In this document: in pieces, positions 57,801 to 64,000 of the stretch
Position numbering within the stretch: position 1 is the first letter of the stretch
Layout of the letters: each line of letters opens with the position of its first letter
NCBI RefSeq assembly: GCF_000003815.2
Contig: NC_049981.1
Location: 8,052,581-8,116,580 of the forward strand
Reading direction: 5' to 3'
Source of the DNA: Branchiostoma floridae
Taxonomy: Eukaryota; Chordata; Leptocardii; Amphioxiformes; Branchiostomatidae
Length of the DNA stretch: 64,000 bases
The notes under the pieces: model-generated
What the model saw: the letters and a program-made list of their open reading frames with translations, nothing else
Told to the model about the DNA's origin: nothing
The model's database searches: none
Position numbers and translations under genes: made by a program

Positions 57801-59161
57801 AGCAAAACATCGGCTAGCGATTTTACTTTAAAAAAAAAACACAGTCTAGTTACGTTGCACACGTGGTAGAACCCCGCCCTTCTGGTCAGATGCTGTTAAA
57901 TTTCTGCCGTAAATCAGGCTGTTTGATTAATAATTAATGGTGTTTCATGAATATTCCGTGTACACGTTATTCAAAGCATGAATATTCTTAATATTACCGA
58001 CCGCTCTCTACGTGATACCGTCCCGTAAATACGGTCGTAATTTACTAATTACGATCGGATTTACGGCATGTACACGATTACGCTCATCGTTATCTACGGT
58101 GAAGTTTTGATACATGTACCCTGGTGGTGCGCCACGGGGCTCTTCATTTCACGCTGTGCTACTTACTACATTTGGACTTTGTCGTGACACTGAACGTTTC
58201 AGATGTGTAAAGAAAACTGGTACTAAAATGCAATAAAACTTCAGTAACGTTAGTTTTCAAAAGTGTCTGTTTTACTACACTCAAGGAGCTTATATCCGTT
58301 CAGCATAACAGTCATGTTAATCTTTCCACGAGTGCAATGTTAACCGTCAGTGACATTAGCATGCAGACCCCAAAACATCCAATCAGTGCGCTCCATGTTG
58401 TGATATACGGGAACACACCATATTAATTGCAATTCTGTTATTTCCTGCCAGGGGGGCGTAGCTACACGCAGAACAGGTCGGACCGGTTTTTCCACCCCCA
58501 AACCGGACTGGACGGTGTTTTCCGCGGTCCAGACCGGACCGGTTTTTCCGAACACCCCTGGATTTCCAGTGCTGAGGACGTTTCAGCTCTGGAAATCCAT
58601 GCTTCCCGAAAGGGCTATATCTATCACATTCACACAATTCAATAAAATCACAAAGTCGTGCTGGCTTTTTTTTATTCTTTGATGAAATAAAGCTGTTGTT
58701 GTCAATGTCATGTGTAATGTCAATCTCTGCCAAACAAGGTATCAAGGGGCAAAGTGTATTGCAACTTCTTGCCTGTGGGCTAATTGTAGGTAACATAAGA
58801 GATTCAAACAGTGTAAAAACAATATCTCAAGTGTCTACTCTAGTCTAAAGCTAGTAAAAGCTCAGTGCCACGCAAAATTAGATAACACGCACAGATATAT
58901 CTAAGTCTAAAGGAAAGTCTCAGACAGCCATACGGACGCATGCTACACGAATATTTTACGTTCAGCACTGGAACGTTCCAGTGATTTTAAACATAGGGAT
59001 TTTCGGAAAATATATAAAAGATTTCAGAACATAGGGATTGACCCGCTCAACATGCATATGCATGGTGCTTTGCGACATATTTGCGGCATGTTTACCTGTT
59101 GGGCCAGCAGCTCCCGACGCTTCCTCTGGCGCTCTCGGATGTCCTTCAGCCTGTCTCCCAT
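39543..59161 (-). CDS. METTL14: METTL14, N6-adenosine methyltransferase complex non-catalytic subunit (complete, 11 coding exons)
   Basis: METTL14 pairs with METTL3 in the nuclear m6A writer that methylates mRNA adenosines. METTL3 is the catalytic subunit; METTL14 supports it structurally and binds RNA. Joining the 11 exons listed separately gives 1347 nt (448 residues plus stop), close to the 456 residues of the human protein, with every phase matching. The N terminus [19 protein letters not shown] fits the family helix. The MT-A70 fold includes the degenerate motif EPPL (about residues 188-191), which replaces the catalytic DPPW of METTL3. Further family signatures are [42 protein letters not shown] and [16 protein letters not shown]. 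The C terminus (about 405-448) is an Arg-Gly-Gly tail, as expected for RNA binding. Coding exons occupy about 7 percent of the span; intron 1 alone is 6.5 kb. Seen: exons, phases, motifs. Known: function. Oddity: the exon 7 donor is repeated in a minisatellite. Confidence 0.97.
40357..40567. mobile_element. MITE, TACTGTAAATGCA family, copy 3
   Basis: About 211 bp with ends TACTGTAAATGCAG and TGCATTTACAGTA. The interior is rich in CGCGG/CCGCG blocks. It is highly similar to 25177-25385, including the shared stretch GCAGTAAGAGACTACAGTGC. It lies in METTL14 intron 10. Confidence 0.8.
40960..41214 (-). repeat. R1 repeat, copy in METTL14 intron 10
   Basis: It carries AAACCGCTAGAGGGCCCAGA, TGCTGCAGTACTGTTA, TATCAAACTTGACCTTCCTT and ACCAAATATCATGCAGAACC, all in minus R1 orientation. 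Confidence 0.7.
41215..41682. mobile_element. MITE, TTAGGCCACACC family, copy 2
   Basis: Inverted ends TTAGGCCACACCGATTTTAT and the inverse of TTAGCCACACCAATTTAATT, matching the copy at 37808-38188. No coding sequence. It lies in METTL14 intron 10 immediately left of the pogo-like element. Confidence 0.7.
41699..42954. mobile_element. Pogo/Tc1-mariner-like non-autonomous element in METTL14 intron 10
   Basis: The ends read CAGTCAAACCTGT at 41701 and its inverse ACAGGTTTGACTG ending at 42952. TA dinucleotides flank both sides (41699-41700, 42953-42954). The next 50 bp on each side also show GGCCACC and AGCAGCCAC blocks in inverted orientation. The 1252-bp interior has no transposase reading frame. 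TA duplication and CAG-starting ends point to the pogo branch (inference). Confidence 0.75.
43129..43247 (-). CDS. METTL14: METTL14 coding exon 10
   Basis: 119 bp, starting after CTGCAG with the last base of the Asn codon and encoding [20 protein letters not shown] followed by [14 protein letters not shown] and DTIRP. Phase 1 donor GTCAGC. Confidence 0.96.
44514..44605 (-). CDS. METTL14: METTL14 coding exon 9
   Basis: 92 bp encoding [19 protein letters not shown] and the [10 protein letters not shown] strand, ending in AA of a split Asn codon before GTAAGT. It contains the conserved RxSTDGDF segment that holds the arginine equivalent to human R298. Confidence 0.96.
45127..45243 (-). CDS. METTL14: METTL14 coding exon 8
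   Basis: 39 codons, phase 0 to 0. It begins [19 protein letters not shown] after a CCTGCAG acceptor and ends FQRTK before GTACAT. Confidence 0.96.
45305..45882. mobile_element. TTAA-flanked foldback / piggyBac-type MITE in METTL14 intron 8
   Basis: Two long inverted arms (about 45309-45550 and 45570-45878) meet around 45550. The outer ends are GGCTTCAGGGTTGGCTAAAT on the left and its near inverse on the right, each bordered by TTAA (45305-45308, 45879-45882). The right arm has an extra insert of about 80 bp. No coding capacity. TTAA target sites are typical of piggyBac; the family assignment is inferred. Confidence 0.75.
45978..47243 (-). repeat. 79-bp minisatellite (about 16 units) made of METTL14 exon 7 tail plus 5' splice site
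   Basis: Units start at 45978, 46057, 46136 and so on every 79 bp; the last two are about 80 bp owing to one extra base. On the minus strand each unit is 27 nt of exon 7 (GGGGATGGGCTGGACTGGGG plus CAGGAAG), then GTAGGGGGC, then about 43 nt of intron. By my reading nine units keep GGAAG|GTAGGG and seven carry GGAAT|GTAGGG. Units differ at only a few sites, so the array is young. The exon-proximal unit is the real exon 7 boundary. Confidence 0.93.
47217..47309 (-). CDS. METTL14: METTL14 coding exon 7, 3' end and donor shared with the minisatellite
   Basis: 31 codons, phase 0 to 0, starting [17 protein letters not shown] and ending GDGLDWGRK before the donor GTAGGG. The last 27 nt (nine codons) plus the donor are the first part of the 79-bp unit repeated downstream to 45978. 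Reading past the donor meets an in-frame TAG after seven codons, so use of a more distal repeated donor would truncate the protein. Confidence 0.94.
48474..48612 (-). CDS. METTL14: METTL14 coding exon 6 (EPPL motif)
   Basis: 139 bp carrying [15 protein letters not shown], the inactive counterpart of the DPPW catalytic loop of METTL3. It ends FWAWEE in phase 0 before GTAATG, a slightly non-consensus donor. Confidence 0.96.
48662..48768. repeat. CA/TG microsatellite in METTL14 intron 5
   Basis: About 100 bp of CACACA with CATA and CAAA interruptions, filling half of a 197-bp intron. On the transcript it reads as a GU-rich tract about 50-155 nt upstream of the exon 6 acceptor. Confidence 0.9.
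48810..48900 (-). CDS. METTL14: METTL14 coding exon 5
   Basis: 91 bp, completing a Gly codon and encoding [20 protein letters not shown], ending in AT of a split Met codon (phase 2). The following intron is only 197 bp and is half filled by a CA/TG microsatellite. Confidence 0.95.
49539..49626 (-). CDS. METTL14: METTL14 coding exon 4
   Basis: 29 codons plus one base, starting [19 protein letters not shown] and ending FIRDV, phase 1 donor GTAGGG. It is nearly invariant relative to vertebrate METTL14. Confidence 0.95.
50948..51004 (-). CDS. METTL14: METTL14 coding exon 3
   Basis: 19 codons, [19 protein letters not shown], phase 0 to 0, between a TTTGTCAG acceptor and a GTAAGT donor. The YxDSSTFLKG segment is a family signature at the entry to the methyltransferase fold. 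Confidence 0.93.
51950..52356. mobile_element. hAT-like MITE in METTL14 intron 2
   Basis: Ends TAGGGGTGGGTAC and GTACCCAACCCTA are inverted repeats. Flanks TAGTACAT and ATGTACAT agree at six of eight positions, compatible with an old 8-bp duplication. A nested palindromic run of CAGGTCC/GGACCTG lies near 52265-52330. Confidence 0.6.
52384..52572 (-). CDS. METTL14: METTL14 coding exon 2
   Basis: 63 codons, phase 0 to 0, starting [16 protein letters not shown] after a TTTGTCAG acceptor and ending QGDGDE before GTACTT. This is the low-complexity charged N-terminal region. It holds the basic stretch EAKRR, likely part of the nuclear targeting signal (inference). Confidence 0.93.
53596..53825 (+). 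repeat. Dispersed repeat, inverted partner of 58385-58580
   Basis: It contains CAGCACTGGAAGTCCAGTGC palindromes, AACCGGTCCGGTCCGGACCG, and CCCCTGGCAGGAAATAACAG. The same blocks occur in opposite orientation 4.7 kb away in the same intron. Likely a DNA-transposon-derived unit; class unknown. Confidence 0.7.
54148..54219 (+). repeat. 36-bp tandem duplication
   Basis: Two adjacent copies of TAGGTCGTTGACCCCGAAAT plus ACGCAGCGTGCGTGGA, differing at one base (CCCCGAAA versus CCCTGAAA). Confidence 0.85.
55430..55770 (+). repeat. Diverged tandem duplication, about 180 bp
   Basis: Two successive segments share TTCTTTGAAAG/CTTTGCAAGTG, ATATACATTGTATAATG-like runs, GCTGATGGTCCTTG/ACTGATGCTCCTTTG and ATATCA.A.CTACTTT in the same order. 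Boundaries are approximate. Confidence 0.55.
56467..56700 (-). mobile_element. CR1/L2-like LINE, ORF2 C-terminal scrap with 3' tail
   Basis: The minus strand encodes [20 protein letters not shown] (about 56660-56600), the typical last segment of CR1/L2 clade reverse-transcriptase proteins. It is followed leftward by a short 3' end and the microsatellite tail (GATGCA)n at 56475-56495. No stop-free domain remains. It is 5'-truncated and lies in METTL14 intron 1. Confidence 0.75.
58385..58580 (-). repeat. Dispersed repeat, inverted partner of 53596-53825
   Basis: Carries the same blocks as 53596-53825 in reverse order, including TTATTTCCTGCCAGG and the GGTCCAGACCGGACCGG palindrome. With its partner it could let METTL14 intron 1 RNA fold over 4.7 kb (inference). 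Confidence 0.7.
59096..59161 (-). CDS. METTL14: METTL14 coding exon 1
   Basis: 22 codons from the start ATG (59161-59159). The exon ends ...ELLAQQ in phase 0 at a GTAAAC donor. The start is chosen because the encoded [12 protein letters not shown] aligns with the N terminus of METTL14 from other animals. Confidence 0.95.
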
Positions 59162-59330
59162 ACTGCCTGTTTTCTCTTACACTAGTTCAGCAGCAATGGG
59201 TTTTTCTCAAGGATAATGACAGCTTGACGTCTCACTAGTGTTGCCTGCTGAGCCAGAGAAACATTTTCAGTCTAGGAGGCCGCCATATTGTCCCAAGGGC
59301 TAGGTCTCGGTTCGGAGTTTTTTTTGGCGA
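59162..59330 (-). promoter_or_regulatory. METTL14 5' UTR / proximal promoter with YY1-type site
   Basis: The sequence just upstream of the METTL14 ATG holds CAATATGGCGGC on the minus strand (59290-59279), an exact fit to the YY1 consensus CAANATGGCGGC. It is about 118 bp upstream of the ATG in sense orientation, the usual position and orientation for YY1 at housekeeping starts. No TATA box is evident. The transcription start itself cannot be fixed from sequence. Confidence 0.5.
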
Positions 59331-59404
59331 CGCCTAAAGGGCGAGCCGAATAGTACTAGTATAGTAATAAATTAATAATGATATAGCAATAACTAGTATA
59401 GTGT

Positions 59405-59765
59405 GCGTCCGTTTGTCAAGAATTCCCAGAATTGGACAGGTATGTCAGGAATTTATTTTCCGCGGATAAGGATAGCTCAAGAATGGATGAGCGAATTGGT
59501 TTCATTCTCGGTGTGTTGGTAGGATGTGTCTAAAGCTGGAAATGATTAGATTTCGGGTCCACTAGCGGCTCCCCTTGGTATTGCATCGCTCCGGGTTTTT
59601 ATTGTCTCGTGTTCTGAGCAAGCTAGTGGTCACGATTTTTGGGTGTTAGATTGCTCTTGTGCTCAGGAAGAAATGCCGTAAGTTTGGGTCCCCTAGCGGC
59701 TAGTTTTGGGACAGCAGGGGCATTTTTGTCAAAAACGTCTTTAGAGAATAACTAAAGACTAAAGA
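59405..59765 (+). repeat. R1 repeat, copy upstream of METTL14
   Basis: It carries CTAGCGGCTCCCCTTGGTAT, TGTCTCGTGTTCTGAGCAAG, GGTCACGATTTTTGGGTG and GGGTCCCCTAGCGGCT in the R1 order. Confidence 0.7.
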
Positions 59766-60319
59766 CTGCAGCCAAGACTGTTGCCATGGTGACACGTATA
59801 GCAACATTTCCCCTGCGAATCGGGTTACGCACGTCTTGTAATCGCCTTGTACAGGTTACAACAAGGACGTTGTATGATATTATATAGCGTTCTTGGTTAT
59901 AATACTAATAGTGGGGAAGGGTTGTCCTGGCTGCAAAATTTCAGGTAGCACTAGTGGGTTTAAACTTACTTTGCGCCAAGCAAAATATTCCAAGCGCTCA
60001 CGATGCGCCAAGCCCTGTCGTCTTTCCTCATTGTAAGCAAATTGAACATTGTCGACGAAGATTTTGATATCTCGTGAGCGCTCCAAACACACCTATTTGT
60101 TGAAGATGTACACCGAGAGGAAGCGAACGGGAAACGAGGAAAGCTGAATTCACAAGTCTCACCGGCCGTTTCACAGACGGCACTTAGAGCGTTCCAAATT
60201 ATGAAAGAAAATAGGCATTTTCCCGTAATTTTTTTGCGGTAAAATCTGAGGAAAACGCAGATGTTGACAAGATATGCAAGTTCTTCTAAGGCGCTTAATT
60301 TTGTCACCGTGACTGAATG

Positions 60320-60720
60320 GTGGCATTGCAAACCGGAAGTACATTTTTACGTCACATTTTGGAAACTTTATCGAGAACGTATTATAGCAGTAGAACACTG
60401 AGAATAGTCTACCCCGTCCGGTATGAACTTCGGCTTCATGCCTTTGCCAAGCCAGCTTCATAACAAATGTAAACAAATTTGACTGATATTTTCTCCGCCC
60501 ACCTTTATATAAAGGGTAAATGAATACTGTAACATCGATATTTTCACAACTTTGTAGCGGTGTTAAACAGAGATGGAGTCAAAGTCGCGGCAGCGAAATA
60601 TTACTGAGCGAATTTTTAGCAAGTGGAGCGCCGGAGCCACCAACTTTTTTTTTACCATGGCGGGCGCCGAACTCGGGCGCGAGGCATCTCAAGCTTGTGG
60701 AGGTCCGGGGAAATTTTGGA
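60320..60720. promoter_or_regulatory. Possible CpG-rich promoter region
   Basis: It contains ACCGGAAGT (ETS-type) at about 60331-60340 and TTACGTCA (CRE-type) at about 60346-60354, with clusters of CpG to 60720 including the CGGGCGC and GCGCGAGG words. About 1.2 kb upstream of the METTL14 ATG. No gene start could be confirmed on either strand, so this is tentative. Confidence 0.25.
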
Positions 60721-61229
60721 ATCTTGACCCTCTGAATTGCGGCAATTTGAGGGTAAAATTTTGCTGGGAGAGCAAGCAAATCTTTTTTCCTAGGCCCCCC
60801 CCCCCCACTAAATATCGACCAGTCCCTTAAATGTAAAGTAGACTGTCGGATGACGACGCCAACGACTACAATAAGTCAAGGATGCAGTGTTCAAGCGCTA
60901 TCAGTTGACGGAGACCGGATTCCGCTTGAAATTCTGTAACGAGGTCCCGCAAGTTGGAGATTGTCCGGACTAGTTTTTGTATGTTTTTATTACATTTTTT
61001 CTCATCCGTTTTGAAATTCAACTTGTTAGAAAAAAAAGTGTATTCTCCTGTGTGTGTTTTTTTGTGGAAAATACACAAACGTTTGTGAAAAAACAGAGTG
61101 TCAGTTGGCTTGTTCTTCTTCAAAGTTACAAATGTCGCAAAAGTAGGTTTAGACAATTTCTTCATTAATTATGCACATTATACTCCGATTTGCATAGTTA
61201 ATATTTAATTATAGAAGCATCACTTAAGC

Positions 61230-61450
61230 TGCCAATAGACCAAAACTCAATCCATTCTTAAGTCTGACACTTAACCTGTCCCTGCAAATCTAAAACAAGC
61301 CGCTAGGAGGTCCAAACCTACACCGCTTACTCTCGGCCCCATGAGCTATCTGTCACTTAACAATCATGACCACAGCATGTCCAGGACTCGAAATATCAAA
61401 CCTGAAAGTTCTACTGCAGTACCGTAAGAAGCTGATAGGGGTCCAAAATC
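61230..61450 (-). repeat. R1 repeat, copy, ending in a CA microsatellite
   Basis: It carries AAGCCGCTAGGAGGTCCAAA, ATCATGACCACAGCATGTCC, CTGCAGTACCGTAAGAAGCT and ATAGGGGTCCAAAATC in minus orientation. A pure (CA)n run of about 48 bp follows at 61453-61500. Confidence 0.7.

Positions 61451-61452
<2 letters not shown>

Positions 61453-61500
<48 letters not shown>
61453..61500. repeat. CA microsatellite
   Basis: An uninterrupted AC dinucleotide run of about 48 bp. Confidence 0.97.
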
Positions 61501-61505
<5 letters not shown>

Positions 61506-62017
61506 CATAACATTGGCGAAGGTAATCAGGACGCAACGCCGACTCCAACGTGCCGCAGCTTTATTGAGATACCCATTAAACCCTACGTGCATGGTACTGG
61601 AAAGGGTTGCAGGCTTTAGTACGGGACGTCAAGCTGTGGTCCACTATTCACTGTGCGTGTCAAAAACAGCTAGGGGAATTTCCACGGCACAATGAACCTG
61701 TCATTAATGCACATAGTGTCTGTCCTCTCTGTCATGACCAGAGGAAGACTAGCTCTTGAGTGAGCTAAACTGGACCGATATCACTTTCACTTTTTTCAGT
61801 TTACTTTTAAGGGGCAAGTTGTGGAGGCCTACAGAAAGGCACTGGCTATGTATTACGTTTAAGTCAGTATGCTGGCTTTGGCAGGCATACATTAAGATAA
61901 ACGAAGAATGAACCGACTGCGATCTACATTAGATTTAAGTGGTCATGATTTTTGTGAAATCGAAATGGTGGAATTAAAATGAATACGTTATACGTAAAAG
62001 ATCATGAAAACCCGCAC

Positions 62018-62805
62018 CAAAGAGCTTATAGGGTGCAACTAAGTCTGTCCTTGGTGCTGAACACCATCAATACATGAGCAACTACGTCTGTCCTTGGTGC
62101 TGAACATCATCAATACAAGAGCAACTAAGCCTGTCTTTGGTGCTGAACACCATCCACATATGAGCAACTACGTCTGTCTTTGGTGCTGAAAGCACTTTCA
62201 ATAAATGAACAGCTAAGCCTGTCCTTGGTGTTAATCACTATCAAGACATGAGCAACTACTAGTAAGTCTGTCCTTGGTGCTGAACACCATCAATATATTA
62301 GAAAATAAGCCTGTCCTTGGTGCTGAACACCATCCATACATGAACAACTACGTCTGTCCTTTGTGCTGAACACTATCAATACATGAGTAAGTAAGCCTGT
62401 CCTTGGTGCTGAACACTATCAATATTTGAGAAAATAAACCTGTCCTTGGTGCTGAACACCATCCAAATATGAACAACTACGTCTGTCCTTTGTGCTGAAC
62501 ACTATCAATACATCAGCAAGTAAGCCTGTCCTTGGTGCTGAACACTATCAATATATGAGAAAATAAACCTGTCCTTGGTGCTGAACAACATCCATATATG
62601 AGCAACTACGTCTGTCCTTTGTGCTGAACACTATCAATACATGAGAAAGTAAGCCTGTCCTTGGTGCTGAACAACATCAAAACATGACCAAACACGACTG
62701 TCCTTGAGGTTGAACACCATCAATACCTGAATAACTAGGCCTGCCATTGGTGCTGAACACCGTCAATACATGAGCAAGTAAGTCTGTCTTTGGTGCTTTA
62801 CTCTA
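62018..62805 (+). repeat. Minisatellite with about 43-bp monomers and a 129-bp higher-order period
   Basis: The monomer core TGTCCTTGGTGCTGAACACC is followed by ATCAATACATGAGCAACTA-like sequence. In the central part three monomer types (AAGCCTG..., AAACCTG..., ACGTCTGTCCTTTG...) recur as a trimer: GTAAGCCTGTCC starts at 62391, 62520 and 62649, exactly 129 bp apart. Confidence 0.9.
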
Positions 62806-62879
62806 AGAAGTAAACATGAAAAATCATTGTGTAATGATTATGGTAGCCCATCAGGAATAGAAACATGGACCCATGTAAC

Positions 62880-63430
62880 ATTTAAAGGAGGAAGCATTTA
62901 TTTCAAGTTTAAGGGAGGAACCACCATTTATTATTTGAAATTCAAGGTTCTGGGAAGGGGAGCGTCCATTGAATATTAGTTTTAGGGTCTAAGAAGGCAG
63001 GGACCATCCATTGTACATGAGGTTAACGATCTGGGAAGGGGGGTCCTTTACACATGGTGTCAAAGGTTCTGGGAAAGGGGTCCGACTATGTTACATGGAA
63101 GTAAGGGTATGGGGAAGTGTGACCAACCAGGTCTGATAAAGAAGGATTTTGGGTAGGGAGGGACCATCCACTTCACATGTAGTTAAGGATTTGGGAAACG
63201 GGGACCATCCATTTTACATGGAGGAGAGACCATCCGCTTCACAAGGGTAAGGCAAGGGAGGAACCATCCGTTTCACAATGGGTAAGAGTAGGATTAGGGA
63301 GGGACACATGGGGTCAAAGCTTCTAGGAAGGGGAACTGGCCATATAAATATGGATTTGTGGGTCCAACCATTTCAGATGGAATTAAGGGTGTGAGAAAGG
63401 GGGCCGATCATTCTACTAATGGGGCTAAGG
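62880..63430 (+). repeat. Degenerate purine-rich tandem repeat
   Basis: About ten loose copies of a roughly 50-60 bp unit with GGGACCATCCATT.TACATG and TTAAGG.T.TGGGAAGGGG. Strongly diverged compared with the array to its left. Confidence 0.7.
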
Positions 63431-63435
63431 GTCTA

Positions 63436-64000
63436 CGAGGGGCGTGCAATTAGTAATGGTCCTGACCCATTTCCCATAGCAGGAGATTAATGAAACTTGG
63501 CACAGTTATTAGTCTTTCTCTTCATAGGAATCACCCAGAGTTATGCATTTCTCCCATCGTTTGATGCAGCTCTGGACACCGATTTTGTAGGACACCCCAG
63601 GTTGGTCCTCCAACTGATGCCTCATCAATGGCACAAGAGGGACGACCAGGTCTGGGAGCTGTTTCCACAGACTTCCAGCCACGTTTGAATTCAGGATGCC
63701 AGCGTTTTACAAGGTCATATGATGGGGCATCATCACCATAAGTTTCATTTATTTCATCAAAAGTCTTCTTTGGTGTGCGTCCTTTCAAATACAAAAACCG
63801 GATCACTGCGCGACACTCAACTGGTTCCATTTCACACCTGGTCCATTTCGCACCTGACTAAGTTCAAACACCAGTAAATCAGAAACCACAATTAGTTCAG
63901 AGCTGTCTTTTGCAACATAACCCATAGAGATATGAATTATTACACATACAAAATTTAATTTAGATCAAACAACTGGAAGTGGGTCAGGGCCATTACTTAT
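63436..64000 (-). mobile_element. Internally deleted mariner transposon, running off the right edge
   Basis: The left end CGAGGGGCGTGCAATTAGTA then ATGGTCCTGACCCA, preceded by TA, mirrors the last bases of the window (inverse AAGTAATGGCCCTGACCCA). On the minus strand MEPVECRAVIRFLYLKGRTP begins the N-terminal helix-turn-helix up to PRPGRPS (63830-63620). After a frame shift the C terminus RWEKCITLGDSYEEKD and stop follows (about 63555-63508). The catalytic DDD domain between them is deleted, so it is non-autonomous. Confidence 0.88.

Noticed and set aside
59969-60092. Minus-strand open frame DIKIFVDNVQFAYNEERRQG...FAWRK ending at a good GTAAGT donor
   Set aside because: It has no ATG in frame after an upstream stop, no family match I recognise, and no following exon before METTL14. 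It might be a non-coding first exon but cannot be supported.
60573-60830. Plus-strand frame starting MESKSRQRNITERIF in a CpG-rich block
   Set aside because: No recognisable domain, low-complexity run of Phe and Pro, and no convincing donor.
62018-62805. CRISPR-like array appearance of regularly spaced repeats
   Set aside because: The spacers are near-identical to one another and the context is animal nuclear DNA; it is a minisatellite with a higher-order period.

Overview
The window is animal nuclear DNA. All three recognisable protein-coding genes are split by introns, lie on the minus strand and belong to metazoan families. The rest is dense with short inverted-repeat DNA transposons, Penelope-like retroelement pieces and simple repeats. 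Gene content, repeat style and an invertebrate-type Penelope element suggest an invertebrate deuterostome, most likely a lancelet (Branchiostoma-like). That is an inference; a hemichordate or echinoderm is not excluded. Two runs of exactly 100 N (6900-6999, 18585-18684) are assembly gaps.

Reading right to left, as the genes are transcribed: (1) METTL14, the RNA-binding partner of the METTL3 m6A RNA methyltransferase, is complete in 11 coding exons from 59161 down to 39543 (448 codons plus stop by my splicing). All exon phases join and the EPPL motif and C-terminal RGG tail are present. (2) A C8-type tetraspanin (TspanC8 group) is encoded by two coding exons, 24640-24072 and 23304-22989, giving 294 residues. 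(3) The 5' half of a protocadherin-15-like cadherin runs from a signal-peptide exon at 13285-13201 down to at least 2613. It covers EC1, EC2 and the start of EC3, and the gene continues beyond the left edge or into unrecognised exons. Two more exons upstream (15626-15548 and 20782-20641) also start with ATG, encode a signal-peptide-like sequence and stop at a phase-1 splice donor. They may be alternative first exons.

Repeats by region: 0-2.1 kb holds a young Penelope-like insertion built as two 5'-truncated copies head to head, flanked by a 13-bp target duplication. 4-18 kb holds several MITEs and two further Penelope remnants inside cadherin introns. 21.0-21.7 kb is a long ATGG array. 25-39 kb is intergenic and rich in an unclassified repeat family (called R1 here), MITEs and one LINE reverse-transcriptase scrap. 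39.5-59.2 kb is METTL14, whose introns carry a pogo-like element, a TTAA-flanked foldback, a 16-unit minisatellite, a CA microsatellite and a CR1-like LINE tail. 59.3-64 kb has R1 copies, a higher-order tandem repeat and an internally deleted mariner running off the right edge.

The most unusual feature is the 79-bp minisatellite at 45978-47243. Its repeat unit straddles the 3' end of METTL14 coding exon 7, so the exon tail and its 5' splice site are tandemly multiplied about 16 times. The three genes are functionally unrelated as far as the sequence shows.
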